Assembly: GCF_026151205.1 (NCBI RefSeq)
Contig: NC_087080.1
Span: 14,517,337 to 14,581,336 of the forward strand
Direction: 5' to 3'
DNA length: 64,000 nt
From: Bolinopsis microptera
Taxonomy: Eukaryota > Ctenophora > Tentaculata > Lobata > Bolinopsidae
Within the stretch, counting starts at the first letter, position 1, and every line of letters starts with the position of its first letter. Shown here one piece after another: positions 35,628 to 47,471 of the stretch. Under the pieces are notes generated by a model. That model saw nothing but the letters and a program-made list of their open reading frames with translations. It had not been told where the DNA came from and searched no databases. The position numbers and the translations under genes were made by a program.

Positions 35628-37863
35628 ATGACTGGAGAAAGCAATATAGATTTAGAAGAAAACGACGACACAGGAAATAATGATGAGAACACTTCGATAA
35701 AGGATGAAAGAACCTGTTGCTGTGGATTAATAAAGAGGAGAACTCTTCTTGTGATTTGGGGAACAATAACTGTGACACTTACAAACTTTGGATATTTCAC
35801 AGGAGGGTTCTATGCTTTTAACTACTTCCAAACTCAATACTTTGGTTCGTATCTAAAGGATTTTCTCACTTTATCTAACCAAAAATGCAAGGTTGTCTTA
35901 ATGTCAAAATTTCGAGTATCTGTCAAAAATTATTGATATTAAGCGATGAAAATGTACCCATTTATGTCGTAATTCGTGAAGTGAAGATTGAAAATTTAAT
36001 TAAATTAAACTAAGCTATAGATGATGCAATATTTTCCAAGAGGAACAGCGAAACAACTCAATCATACTGCTAGCTGAGCGAGAACTGTTGTTTTCCAAAT
36101 ACCCGATTCTACAAAACTCCTCAAACCTAGTGACATACAACAGGGCAGCAGAACTTCTCTGTCACATCACCAAATATCCCAGAAAAAGGTGGTCTTTCTG
36201 GGCTGCGTTTGACTTCTGTGTTTCTGTCGTTACTACTGTGGGTAAGAAACTATTCGATCGTTAAATAATGATAAAAACGAAATAGATAGTTAGATAACCA
36301 TAGCATGATTAACTAGAAAAGTGATACAAATATTATTTACTACTCAAGTTCACCTCCTCGGATCAAAATATTGACTCTAGTAGTAGTAGGTAGTAGTAGT
36401 AGGTAAGTACTGAAGTTAGTCTCCTCAGGTTATGGAGTGTTACATCCTACAACTTGGTACAGTAAGGTAGCTTGCTGCCTTTATGCCATGGCAGGACTTC
36501 CTCTTTACATTCTCATGCTAGGAGCATCAGGTTCATGAATGATTTTAAATTTAGCACACAACTTTAGAAGAGAAGCTTTCACTAAATGTCCATAACTCGA
36601 AATTATGATTTAAAAGACTTTCAAAAATGACAATTCATAATATTATTTGAAAAGTAATGTCGTTTCTTCAGGAAAATTCATTGTGAGCATGTTTGAGAAA
36701 ATGAACGAAAAAAGCAGTTTTGTGAAAGTAGTTTGCCAACACAGATACACCGAACTTATAATCGCCTACATTAACATTGCAATCATCATGGCCCTTTTCC
36801 TTCTGGGTTATTCTTGTAAGTTACATACTTACAAACACCATTTTATGGATGGTTAAGAATCAGAAGATTTAATGACAAATCAAAATAAATGACCTTGTCA
36901 ACGACCATGCACACGAGATTTTATACGTCAGTTCAAGTTTATCCAAAAGTTTTTAAAACTATTACAGATTTCGGATTTTCCTCATCTCGTATGGGCGAAA
37001 TCTTTAGAAATACGAGTGCGATATCACTAGCTGGCCATGGATACGTTGACACACAGAATGAGATCTCAGTCTATGGTCAAAATTGGTCACTCTTCCAGAG
37101 TGTCTATTACTCTATGATATCTTTGACTACAGTTGGATTTGGAGATTATTATCTTGGACGACCAGATGATCCGCGACAGGTGACATTTTGTTGAAAATCA
37201 ATCGAATAAACTTGAATAATGCACCTGGAGGTAGGTGAGAAGGAAATGCCAGATGGCCTGAATAATGCATTTGATCGTATTATACAGGCAGTAAAGTGTG
37301 GAAAAAATGCAAAATAAGCTCTAAACTCTTAACTTGATAGACGTACTCAATATTTGATACTGTTATCCGGAAGTGATCCCGTCAAATGGACTGTAAGTAC
37401 TCTAAGTAGTACAAGCTGATCCCTTAATAGCCATTAGTGCAACTTTCAGGCTTCGATGCTGTTTTGGGAAATTGGGAGATTAGGTTTGGCAACGGGACGG
37501 CCTCTATATTCAATAAATTCCATAAAATTAAACCCTCATTAAACCTTTCAGGCAGCAATGCTGTTTGCATCAGTGACTTTTGGTTTCGCGCTCTTCTCCT
37601 ACGCATTCCAAACATATGCAAAACTATCGGAGGAAACAATGAAATATTTGCACGAGAAAACTGAAGCTGCAACAAAATTGGCTGCTAATGCTGCAATGGG
37701 TGAACTGGGAGACTTGACTGATAAACTTTCTGTCCCAGGAATAATGGGGGACTTGACTGATAAGCTTTCAGTTACGAAAATAATGCCGAAGAAAATTTCA
37801 ATCGCTGGATTTTACTCACCTAAGTCAACCGATGTGAGCACTGCAGTAGAAACTGAAATATAG
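35628..37863 (+). CDS. two-pore-domain K+ channel, cluster copy 3
   Basis: Six exons: 35628-35844, 36041-36241, 36429-36530, 36672-36815, 36968-37179, 37552-37863; phases 1,1,1,1,0; 395 aa. Filters TTVGYG and TTVGFGDYYLG are intact. The N-terminus shares NDDTGNNDENTSIKDERTCC with copies 1 and 4. The tail repeats GDLTDKLSVPGIM / GDLTDKLSVTKIM as in copy 2. Intron 5 is longer than in the other copies and contains, at 37441-37466, a second acceptor and the first bases of an exon 6-like sequence, which soon loses similarity; the complete exon 6 begins 102 bases further on. Confidence 0.9.
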
Positions 37864-38780
37864 TTCATTATTCAAACGTTCTTTTTAATGTGAAGGCAGG
37901 ACCCCTAATTTTATAGAACTTTCTTCGTTTAATATTCTGATTACCTTACTTATGCCCAAATTTAAAGACCCTTTTAAGCATGTTTAAATTATGTATTAGA
38001 CGGGATATGAAAAGTGAGAATACCCTGTTTCGTTTCATTTAATTGTAATTCGTTTTCTTTAATTGTGTAGTCGTGGTTCAATGATTGTGTAGTCGTGTTT
38101 TAACGATGGCTAATTCAAAGAAATTAATTTCCGTGCAATTACTATTAATACAAATCGACCTCTTGCAAGGCAGAGAAAATGAGCGAGATTGCTAAAGCCT
38201 TCCCACAATTTATGTATTTATTTATTTAATTGGCGCAAGTTCCAACACATTCATTTTACATGATTGTGATTAAATATTTCAATCATTCCATTGTCGTACT
38301 GATCAATCTATTACCATAATTTACCGCTCCATTGAATTTAAGTTTTATTTGTGAGAGTGGTCTCTGATAAGTCAGTTTTCTTAATTTTCTACGGTGGTTG
38401 GCTCTGAAAAACCGTAAGTTCATGATAACACCTGGTTTTTTTTTCTGTAGAAAGAGATGTGAAATTAGCATGTTTACCGATTATGTCAGTGCAATATCAA
38501 GAACAATCATTACTGCTTTCTCTTTGCCTATGTCGTTTACACAACTTCAATACTTGAATGACGTTCAGTAAGTTTAGTGCATTTGTTTGTAACATACACC
38601 ACGTGACTAGGGATTCTAAAAATGAGTTGCTGCATTCGTTGGAGTAATGTTTTTTGCCACATATTATTCATTATAATTTGAATGCATTTGTATGTTTTAT
38701 TGCCACACGTTTTTCATCGCATAATATCAATAATTGTTCGACACATACTGGACATTTTAAAATTAAAATGATAGACGTTT
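37864..38780. other. intergenic between K2P copies 3 and 4
   Basis: AT-rich, no supported gene. A weak duplication (GTGTAGTCGTG, twice) occurs near 38065-38098. Confidence 0.4.
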
Positions 38781-38965
38781 TCTTGTTTAGACAGTCTAAC
38801 TATAATAATACAGTAGAGGCTATATTTCTTGTTTAGACAGTCTGAATATAATAATACAGTAGAGGCTCTATTTCTTGTTTAGACAGTCTAACTATAATAA
38901 TACAGTAGAGGCTCTATTTCTTGTTTAGACAGTCGGACAATTAATACAGTAGAGGCTCTATCTAT
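38781..38965. repeat. 46-bp tandem repeat, four copies
   Basis: Units start TCTTGTTTAGACAGTCT at 38781, 38827, 38873 and 38919; the last unit is diverged and truncated. It lies upstream of K2P copy 4. Confidence 0.9.
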
Positions 38966-39008
38966 ACTGCACTGCTTCTAGAGGCTGTATAAATAATTTT
39001 ACGTTTTT

Positions 39009-39247
39009 AGGGCAGGAACCGAGAGTGCCCTTTTCCCACGGTTTGTCGGATATTGTCGTTCCTGTCATTCCCTGTCATTCCCTGTCATTCCCTGTCATTC
39101 CCTGTCATTACATGTCATTACATGTCATTCCTTGTCATTCCCTGTCATTCCCTGTCATTCCTTGTCATTCCCTGTCATTCCCTGTAATTCCTTGTCACAT
39201 CTTGTCGTAAAATTGACATTACATTGGGCACTCTCGGTTCCTGCCCT
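39009..39247. mobile_element. MITE-like element filled with a decamer repeat
   Basis: AGGGCAGGAACCGAGAGTGC at 39009 is repeated in reverse complement ending at 39247. Almost the whole interior (39054-39200) is about 14 copies of TGTCATTCCC with small variants. The short open frames across it come from this repeat. Confidence 0.8.
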
Positions 39248-40068
39248 TTTTATAACTAATTATTACTTTGACTGGTTTAAGGTGCTTACTGTATACTTGT
39301 ATAATAATCGACGAACAGTCGATATTACGTTGCGAAGTCTACTCTCGGGAAACTAAAAATAATACAAATTTGTTAAATGTTTCTGCGCTTTAGTTACAAT
39401 TAGTGTGCCACAATGCTGTGTTTTACACCCCAAATAGACTAAAATGAAAATTATGTTAAGCCCATCGTTGGCATTATTGCATCGTTAATCATATTCAGAA
39501 CTACCATGAAAGTCATGTTGCAAAACCCATATTAACTAACTGACTAATTTAGATAAATTTGATGTGATCGAGTGATTAGATTATGTAAATGAATAGACAT
39601 ACCTATTACTGCATTAGAAGTTACAACGTTTTCCTGTTGAGAAATATCCCACGGCCAGTAAATGCGGCTTACATAACTTTTAACTAGTTTGGACTGTTCA
39701 ATCCTACCTTTTTTGTCGACATTTTTTTGCTTCAAAACTGAGAAGTTAAAATGAATATATTTTGTTACAGTATAGTTGGTCGCAGAGTTTATGATTTAAA
39801 CCTTGCTTCCACAATTTGCTTTGAGTTAATGCACCATACTTTATTAGTAAAATGCCTGTTATTTTAAGAATATTTCTAGCTGAGCTTCAGCAATATCATT
39901 ATTATTGCAAGTTGAACTAGGAAATCGCATTTAACAAAGCTAAGGTTAAGCTGGAGAGTCAACAGAGGGGAACTTAAATGAACAATTAACCCTCTTTGAT
40001 GTTAAAATTCCGTTTTTAAGATCAAAAGGACGAAACTGAAGGCTCATAAGAGGCACCGAAAAAATGAA
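39248..40068. other. intergenic, 5' flank of K2P copy 4
   Basis: No gene, repeat or clear regulatory motif was found. Confidence 0.4.
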
Positions 40069-42395
40069 ATGTCAATGATTAAGAGTAATGAAGTCTTTTA
40101 TTCAGTGATATCACCGATGATTAGCGAAGCTGAAGAAAACGACGACACAGGAAATAATGATGAGAACACTCCGATAAAGGATGAAAGAACCTGTTGCTGG
40201 GGATTGGTAAAAAGGAGAACTCTTCTTGTGATTTGGGGAACAATAACTGTGACACTTACAAACTTTGGATATTTCACAGGAGGGTTCTATGCTTTTAACT
40301 ACTTCCAAACTCAATACTTTGGTTCGTATCAAAGGAATTTTTTCACTTTATCTAACCAAAAATGCAAGGTTGTCTTAACGTTTGGTTTGTATGTAAAAAA
40401 ATATAAGCAGTGAGTTGATCAAATATTTTTAATTATAAGGCAAATAAGTTGCAGTATACCATGCTATCAAATAATTTCGTGCTTTTTTGCATAAGTAAAC
40501 CATGGTACCAGGTAAAATATGGATCTTCTTTTCAGAGGAGCAGAGAAACAACAGCATTATACTATTAGCAGAACGGGAACAGTTGTTTTCATTGTATCCG
40601 ATTCTACAAAACTCCTCAAACCTTGAAAAATACAGCAGGGCAGCAGACCTTCTCTGTCACATCACCAAATATCCCAGAAAAAGGTGGTCTTTCTGGGCTG
40701 CATTTGATTCCTGTGTCTCTGTTATAACTACTGTGGGTAAGTAAAACATAGATTTTAGTAAAACAAAGAAGGTAAGGAGTGTTATCTCTTTTTAATGGTG
40801 GGTGTGGAACATGGACTTTGTATTGCTGTGTTGATGAATCACAATTGACTAAATTATTTAACTATGAATGTAGAGGGAACCAACAGGATATCTTGTTCAG
40901 TCGAAAATCTGGCATATTTTCGCTCAAATCTCTGGCATTCTGGTCCAGTAACAAAGCTAATTTTTAAGTATTTCAGTAGTAGTACAGTGTACACTGATCA
41001 AAAGTATGATTTATATTGTCTATCTTCTCATACAATGAGTGCATTCCAGTATTCAATTTGAATAAATTTCTACAATTTGTTATTTTACATTTTGGATAGC
41101 AAATTAATGAGGTAACAAAAAACCACACAACCATTATTACATAGAAAATTTCTTAAGTGGTGAGCTCATCTTCCCAGGTTATGGAGTGTTACATCCTACA
41201 ACTTGGTACAGTAAGGTAGCTTGCTGCCTTTATGCCATGGCAGGACTTCCCCTATACTTTATCATGCTAGGAGCATCAGGTTTTGTTTATGATTTATGAA
41301 TCAGCACCAAACTTTAGAATCAAAATGTTGTTTCATAACAAATTTTATTAATCGTAATTGTAACAGAAGCCTTACAATTGAATAATAAATAAGTTTAATA
41401 AGTAATAAATCTAATCGTTTCTGCAGGAAAGTTTATCGTCAGCATGTTTGAGTATATGAACGAAAAAAGCAGTTTTGTAAAATTAATTTGCAAACACAGA
41501 TACACCGAACTTATAATCGCCTACATTAATATTGCAATCATCATGTCCCTCTTCTTATTGGGTTTGTCTTGTAAGTTAAAGAAGAAAAATATGAGTGCCC
41601 TCCAATGAGAGATTTAAATCGTTTCAACTGACTGATTTGTTTATGCAAATCATAAGAATCGGGAGATTGCTGACCAAAAAAGTGTATCATTATATTTAGT
41701 AAATTCTATTGCACTGGTCTTAGTAATCTTTTAATTTAATGTTTAAATCACAGATTTTGGGTACTTCTCATCTCGCGTGGGTGAAATCTACAGTAATGCA
41801 AGTGTGATATCCTTATCTGGTTATGGATACACACACACGCAGAATGAGATATCAGTGTATGGTAAAAATTGGACTCTTTATCAGGGTGTCTATTACTGCA
41901 TGATTTCTTTGACTACAGTGGGATTTGGAGATTATTATCTTGGACACCCAAATGATCCAAAGCAGGTAAGACTTTAAGTTAATAAACTTAATATATGACA
42001 TATTTCGTTTAAATTATATACTGGACAGTAATACATAAACTACATATTATATTATCAGCTTCAACCCTTAAATGACGAAATACGACTTTCAGGCTGCAAT
42101 GCTGTTTTCGTCAGTTACATTTGGTTTTGCTCTCTTCTCCTATGCATTCCAAACATACTCAAAACTATCAGAGGAAACAATGAAATATTTAAAAGAGAAA
42201 ACTGAAGCTGCATCAAAAGCAGCTAAAAATGCTGCAATGAGTGAAATGGGAGATTTCGCTGATAAGATGTCACTTACAGATATAATGATGCCTGGTAAAG
42301 GACCTTTTTCTAGTTTAACTGACCTAGTGCCAGAAGAAGCTTCAATCAATGGAATTTGCTTACATAAGTCAGATACTGAAAGCATAACAAAATAA
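40069..42395 (+). CDS. two-pore-domain K+ channel, cluster copy 4
   Basis: Six exons: 40069-40321, 40536-40736, 41178-41279, 41427-41570, 41754-41965, 42093-42395; phases 1,1,1,1,0; 404 aa from the first ATG. The start that lines up with the other three copies is the ATG at 40117; in this copy the frame stays open upstream to ATGs at 40069 and 40075, adding up to 16 residues. Filters TTVGYG and TTVGFGDYYLG are intact. Pore helix 1 has FDSC where the others have FDFC, and M2 starts FEYMNEKS rather than FEKMNEKS. The C-terminal tail is the most diverged and lacks the DKLSVPG repeat. AATAAA occurs at about 42499. Confidence 0.9.
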
Positions 42396-42924
42396 ATGAC
42401 AAAAATGTTCAACACAGTATTATATTTTTACTTACTCCAAAAGTATCATTTAATGATCAATTTAACCTCATAAATACCATAATTGTTGATTACAAACTGA
42501 ATAAACTCACAGATATGATAAGTTAACTTAATGTTGCATGTATCAAGATATAGCATTCTGTGTGCAAATACATTTCACTGTTACTATTTCATTTGAACAC
42601 TTGAACAAAGACACATACTCTGCCCACTATAAGGGACCATAATTGTTTCAATTATGTAACTGTATAGAATTATTATAATTATCACTATTTCATTTATTTT
42701 TACTTCAGAACATCTACATTGTAATGTACTGTAAACAACACGATAAAACAAAAATTTAAGAAGACGTATACAAACAACAATATTGTATTTTTGTTTCGCT
42801 GGTACCGAGACGCAGCATTTTATCAAGAGCCTTTAAAATGACCCTTAAAATTGTAGGATGTAAAAAAGTCACATTTTCAAGTCAACATTCAACATTAAGT
42901 TGTTGAGGAAATAACAAATAATTG
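42396..42924. other. intergenic, 3' flank of the K2P cluster
   Basis: AT-rich with no supported gene. Confidence 0.4.
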
Positions 42925-43165
42925 CGCTCCTACTGAATCGCTCGCCCAAATTTTAAGAAAATTCTTGTGAAAAGGGCCTGAGGGTATGAGAGTAGTTTAA
43001 CTCAGTGTATTTTTGGACGCTGATTCCGAATCACCCTCCATGACGTGAGGTAAAAATGTTTCCCTGGAGAATGATGGTCAAAAAACCGTTTTGGTCAAGT
43101 GACAGTCTATATAATTAAAACACGAATTCGATTGTTTAGGGCTTGGGTTATTAGTAAAATTGTGG
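42925..43165. repeat. reverse-complement copy of the 6960-7178 element end
   Basis: Shared blocks include TCGCTCGCCCAAATTTTAAG, GACGCTGATTCCGAATCA and CAAAACCGTTTT-like sequence. A degenerate TTAGGG-rich tract follows at 43135-43250, as in the 6.9 kb copy. At 43262-43345 the nested block also found at 13910-13985 follows, then the palindrome seen at 8488. Confidence 0.65.
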
Positions 43166-43618
43166 TTAGGGAAATGGTTAGTTTCGGGGTTTTGTATTAT
43201 ACTTAGGGTTAGGGTTGTGATTCAATTATGGATTAGGGTTTATGACTTATGTTGTAGGTTTTGCTCTAACCAGAGCCCTCTCGCTTGCAGTAGCGCGCGA
43301 CTGCAGTACGCGTATACACATGGCTATGTGAATTGTAGGTTTATAACCTACCAAGACGCGCGCGGTAAACGTTAAATACTAGTGGAGCCGCGGCAAAGTA
43401 CTAAAATGCGCGGGCAATTCTAAAATTTATAATGTCGCCGCGCCTCACGTCTTGTATTATTAGACAACAACATCAAATTCACTGTCCATATTTTGTAACA
43501 AAATCTAAAATTTCATAATACATGGTGTTGTATATGTTTTAATATCACTACAACTAAAGCGGACAAGCTTTTTATTTTACAACAATATCACATCAGAACA
43601 CGATTCAGGTTTGATCTG

Positions 43619-43737
43619 CTACGAAGCACACTCATAGCACTCAGGGGAATCAGAGGAAGACAAAAAGCCCAGCACCTTGGACTGGATGACGTATCCTTCA
43701 ATCTCATCCCTCAGAAGACGAGCTTTGAGGTCTCTTA
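43619..43737 (-). CDS. possible orphan terminal exon
   Basis: Read on the minus strand the segment encodes LRDLKARLLRDEIEGYVIQ, then SKVLGFLSSSDSPECYECAS and a stop at 43619. AATAAA lies about 45 bases downstream on the same strand (43571-43576). The codon choice and amphipathic helix look coding, but no matching upstream exon was found before the repeats at 43.9-46 kb. It may be the end of a gene whose 5' part was displaced, or a fragment. Confidence 0.35.
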
Positions 43738-43949
43738 AGTTTGTTTATGTAAATTTTATAGACAATTTATTGTAGCTATTAAAGGGGATGTACGGATAAA
43801 GTACCAAACCTTATTGTGTATATTTGGTTGCAATTCCGGTAAATGATGAAACATGTCTCTTCTGAGAGTGATACCGTGAGTTGCTTCCTCTGATTATAAA
43901 AAAAAACAATATCATTCGGTCTCCTTGTCACTGTAACACTTTGAAAGAA

Positions 43950-44440
43950 ACACGAAGATTGAACAGCGAGACAGAGAATGGACAGTGAGACAGAAATTGA
44001 ACAGTCAGACAGGGAATGAACACCGAGAAAGATTGATAGGTAAGACAGGGAATTGACTCTAAAATAGAGAATGAACACTGATGCAGAGATTGAATAATGA
44101 GACGGAGAATTAACGTCGAGACAGGAATGAACAGTGATTTAATAGTTAAACAAAGAATGATCACTGAGAAAGAGATTGAATAGTTAAACAAATAATGAAC
44201 GTCGAGACAGATTGAATAGTGAGACGGAGAATGAACGTCGAGACAGAGAATGAACATTGAGACAGATTGAATAGTGAGACGGAGAATGAACGTCGAGACA
44301 GAGAATGAACATTGAGACAGATTGAATAGTGAGACGGAGAATGAACGTCGAGACAGAGAATGAACATTGAGACAGATTAAATAGTCAGACGGAGAATAAA
44401 TGTCGAGACAGAGAATGAACGCCGAGACAAAGATTGAATA
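43950..44440. repeat. GAGACAG/GAATGAAC repeat region with a 55-bp higher-order unit
   Basis: The basic motif is a degenerate 18-20 bp unit (GAGACAGAGAATGAACA). At 44221, 44276 and 44331 the sequence repeats as a nearly perfect 55-bp block. A long open frame on the minus strand is a product of this repeat. Confidence 0.85.
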
Positions 44441-44458
44441 GTTAAACAAGAAAATGAA

Positions 44459-44640
44459 CAATAAAATGTGACCTCCAGATCAGTAAAATTAGGGGTGCTG
44501 GGAGAGCTGCATAGAGTCCACTAGTATTTAATATTAGCCTGTACTGGCTCAATAAAATGTGACCTCCAGATCAGTAAAATTAGGGGCGCTGGGAGAGCTG
44601 CATAGAGTCCACTAGTATTTAATATTAGCCGACGCGCGCC
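44459..44640. repeat. 91-bp tandem duplication
   Basis: CAATAAAATGTGACCTCCAG starts at 44459 and again at 44550. The two units differ by one or two bases in the first 80 positions, so the duplication is young. Confidence 0.9.
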
Positions 44641-45898
44641 GAGTTGGAACGATCTAATTATCTAAATATCTAAAACAAATATTTTACGAGTATCACCTGT
44701 TAAGACATAATTAAATTAAGACATAATTAAATAGTGCATCGAGCTACATATTAAACTTGAAACTTAAACTGAAAATAATAATTTTTAATGTGTCATTAAT
44801 AATGCAATGTAAAGTTGAAATTAATGTGTAATATAATGTGTAAAATAATCATATACAATAAAATAATGAGCAAATGATTTAAAATTATTTTTAAATGAAT
44901 AATTTCACTGTTTTCAGTTGTAGCGCGATGCGTTACTGGGCTGCGCCGCGCACTCAATTATGCTTTTCGAAACCATGCCTCTTGTAACTATGCATCTCGT
45001 TAGATCGGCGAAATGTGCCATTGGGCCTCGCCGAGGCCCGAGCTGCGATGAATTGACATCGTCAAATTTAAATTAATGTATTCAGTATTTTGCCCTATAA
45101 ACCATTACTGGGCCGCGCTCAGCCTGTCATTCCGCCAAATCTTTGTTCGTTAATGAACATAATAGCCTTCGTTAATGAACATAATAGCCTGGGGTCCTCA
45201 GGTAATATAAACCAAAGCCCTGATCTCGTTTGCAATATTAACGCACGACCGCAAAATGTGTAGACACATTGCTGTGTGAATTCAGTATTTGGAATTAAAT
45301 ATTGGAATGATTATTATATTAATTAATTTTTATAATTTAGTTATTTTTGATCATTGTGCACGTAATTGCGGCGCGTGTACATTTTATTTTTGTATCACAA
45401 CACAACATTTACTGTCGAGGCTACGCGCGCGGTGTTGTTTTTTGTTTCACTTTTTTGAAGACTTATTAGAATCTAGCGTTATCAAAAGTAAACTGAAATC
45501 ACATCTGAGGATGGACAGATTGAAGCAGAAAGGTAAACTTAGACTAATTAAGTGAAAATATCTACAAAAGGTCCATTGAGATGTTATAGTGCGATGCCCT
45601 ACTCACAGGGGTAACTATAGTAGCTGCTGACTGCTGCTAACTGCTACTAACTGCTGCTGACTGCTGCTAACTGCTGTTAACTGCTGCAAATAGCGCGACA
45701 GCAGCAGTTAGCAGCCTAGCTGAGCTGCAAATGATTGACATCTTGTAGCGCGATGCACTACTGGGTCGCGCGCGCGCATCCAATAATGCTTCTCGCAACC
45801 ATCGTATGCAGATCGGCGAAATGCGAAGGATTGACATCGTGAATCAAATTGACATCGTGAATCAGATTGAAATTGTTTAAATCAAATCATAAATCAGT
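44641..45898. other. repeat mosaic without supported genes
   Basis: Pieces shared with 6.8, 8.6 and 13 kb occur here (44675, 44990-45060, 45110-45200), with a 25-bp duplication near 45140-45190 (TTCGTTAATGAACATAATAG). A CTGCTAACTG-type microsatellite runs at 45615-45725 and folds back on itself. Confidence 0.5.
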
Positions 45899-46210
45899 TT
45901 GTTCCAATATGGTCTCACCCTCTCCGGAAGAAAAGAACTGTGGACTTTCTTAATTTTACTGCTACTGTTTACTTTTGTTTACTTCTCTATTTCCATCCCC
46001 ATCAAATTTCTCGTTTCATTGATTCCGAATGAGGAAATTGATGTCTTAAAAATGGAATCTATTTCTCATTTCCCTGTGAGCAATTCCCTAAAGGGAAATA
46101 CAAATGTTTCTAATTATGAATTACGAACGAATCAACATGAAAGGTATTATGATGATGATGATGAAAATCTAAATATTATAGGCTACAATGAGCATTTTAG
46201 TAACAAATAG
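45899..46210 (+). CDS. possible terminal exon of a single-pass membrane protein
   Basis: An open frame of about 103 codons follows an AG at 45897, so it could be an acceptor-bounded last exon; it has no ATG near its beginning. It encodes one clear hydrophobic helix (FLILLLLFTFVYFSISIPI), then a polar, Asn/Glu-rich tail with an Asp run, and stops at 46210. AATAAA follows at about 46233. No upstream exon was found. The hydrophobic run may be chance in AT-rich DNA. Confidence 0.25.
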   Translation: MFQYGLTLSGRKELWTFLILLLLFTFVYFSISIPIKFLVSLIPNEEIDVLKMESISHFPVSNSLKGNTNVSNYELRTNQHERYYDDDDENLNIIGYNEHFSNK

Positions 46211-47471
46211 TATGAAAGATCTGTAATTTAAAAAATAAAAACCCTAAATATATTTACACCCCAAGTTAAAAATATAAATACTTTATTTTTAAAAACACTA
46301 TCAAATAAGGTGGTTGATCAGTCACTTGTGTCATTACGACGACGTCGTTATATCAAGTCAAAATATTCCCCAAAATAATTTAAAGACGATTCCCGATCAA
46401 AAACGGTCAGAAAGGTATTAAACTATTATATGTATACTTACCATTCCATGTTGATTTGTTCATGATTCATATTTGGAAACATCTGTATTTAGGGGTCGTT
46501 CACATATTACGTAATCGTTTTATGGAACATTTTTACCCCCCCCCCCCCCCCCCCCCCCATCCGTAATCAGTTTTACACATAGCTATTGTGTCAAAATAAC
46601 ACTAGCGTAATCATTCGGAAATCCCCCCCCCCCCCTCAGCTGATTACGTAACATGTGAACAACCCCTTGAAATATATATCTAATTTATTCATGTTTGATT
46701 TAAATGTTATCCCTTGATTGACGATGTCAACCCTTCGAGTTTGTTGTACAAAGCTGCCATATAGCCTGACTGACAATTTTCTCGACTGACTGACAATGTT
46801 TCTTCTTTTTCCCCATTTAGAATACAAAGATTAGTACATTTTAGCTTATGATTAATATTATATTTTTACCTATAGTTTACTTAGATTGAGTAACGTTCCG
46901 CGAGCGACGTTCCATGAGCAACTTTCCACGAGCAACATTCTGCGAGCAAAAATGATAGTTTGCGCTGCGTGTCGAAGCGGCAACGTCCTCTAATGTTATC
47001 ACAGACTACTCACAAAATTATCTTCTGATTGACTTACTCAGTAAATGCATCTTTGAAGTATTTTTAGGTCTCAATTGCTGTGAAAATTTTTTCAATTTCT
47101 TTAAAAAATTCAACCCTTGTCAACTAGAACTCCCCACTTGCGCTAAAACAATTCCATTTTCTGTGATGCTATATGCTGCTGGCTACTTGATATGTATAGT
47201 AGCAAGACTCCTGGAGTTCTCTCATATAATGAGGAAAGCAAATTTAACAACTGGTAATGGGTCGACTTATCACTTATCTCTATGTTCAAACATGATTCTT
47301 TAAATATGCAGATAAAAACCTCGAACCAAAACACATTTTAATGGTGGTATAAACTAGGAAATCAAGTACGGTAGGTGTATATGTATAATTCAATAATGAA
47401 TTTTCGTAGATAGAAAGTTGAAAATATTTACAATGGAAATTTGTTTATGAATATAACAGCTGTCAATAGGA
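46211..47471. other. intergenic; contains the second TTAGGGG MITE
   Basis: 46489-46669 is the second copy of the MITE at 6196-6340, expanded by two poly-C runs (46536-46558 and 46623-46635). Small frames elsewhere show no domain. Confidence 0.6.

Noticed and set aside
39025-39356. Small plus-strand frames rich in FPVIPCHSLS
   Set aside because: Translation of the decamer repeat.
43779-44461. Minus-strand frames of up to 177 codons
   Set aside because: They follow the GAGACAG tandem repeat and have a repeat-derived Ser/Leu/Cys composition.
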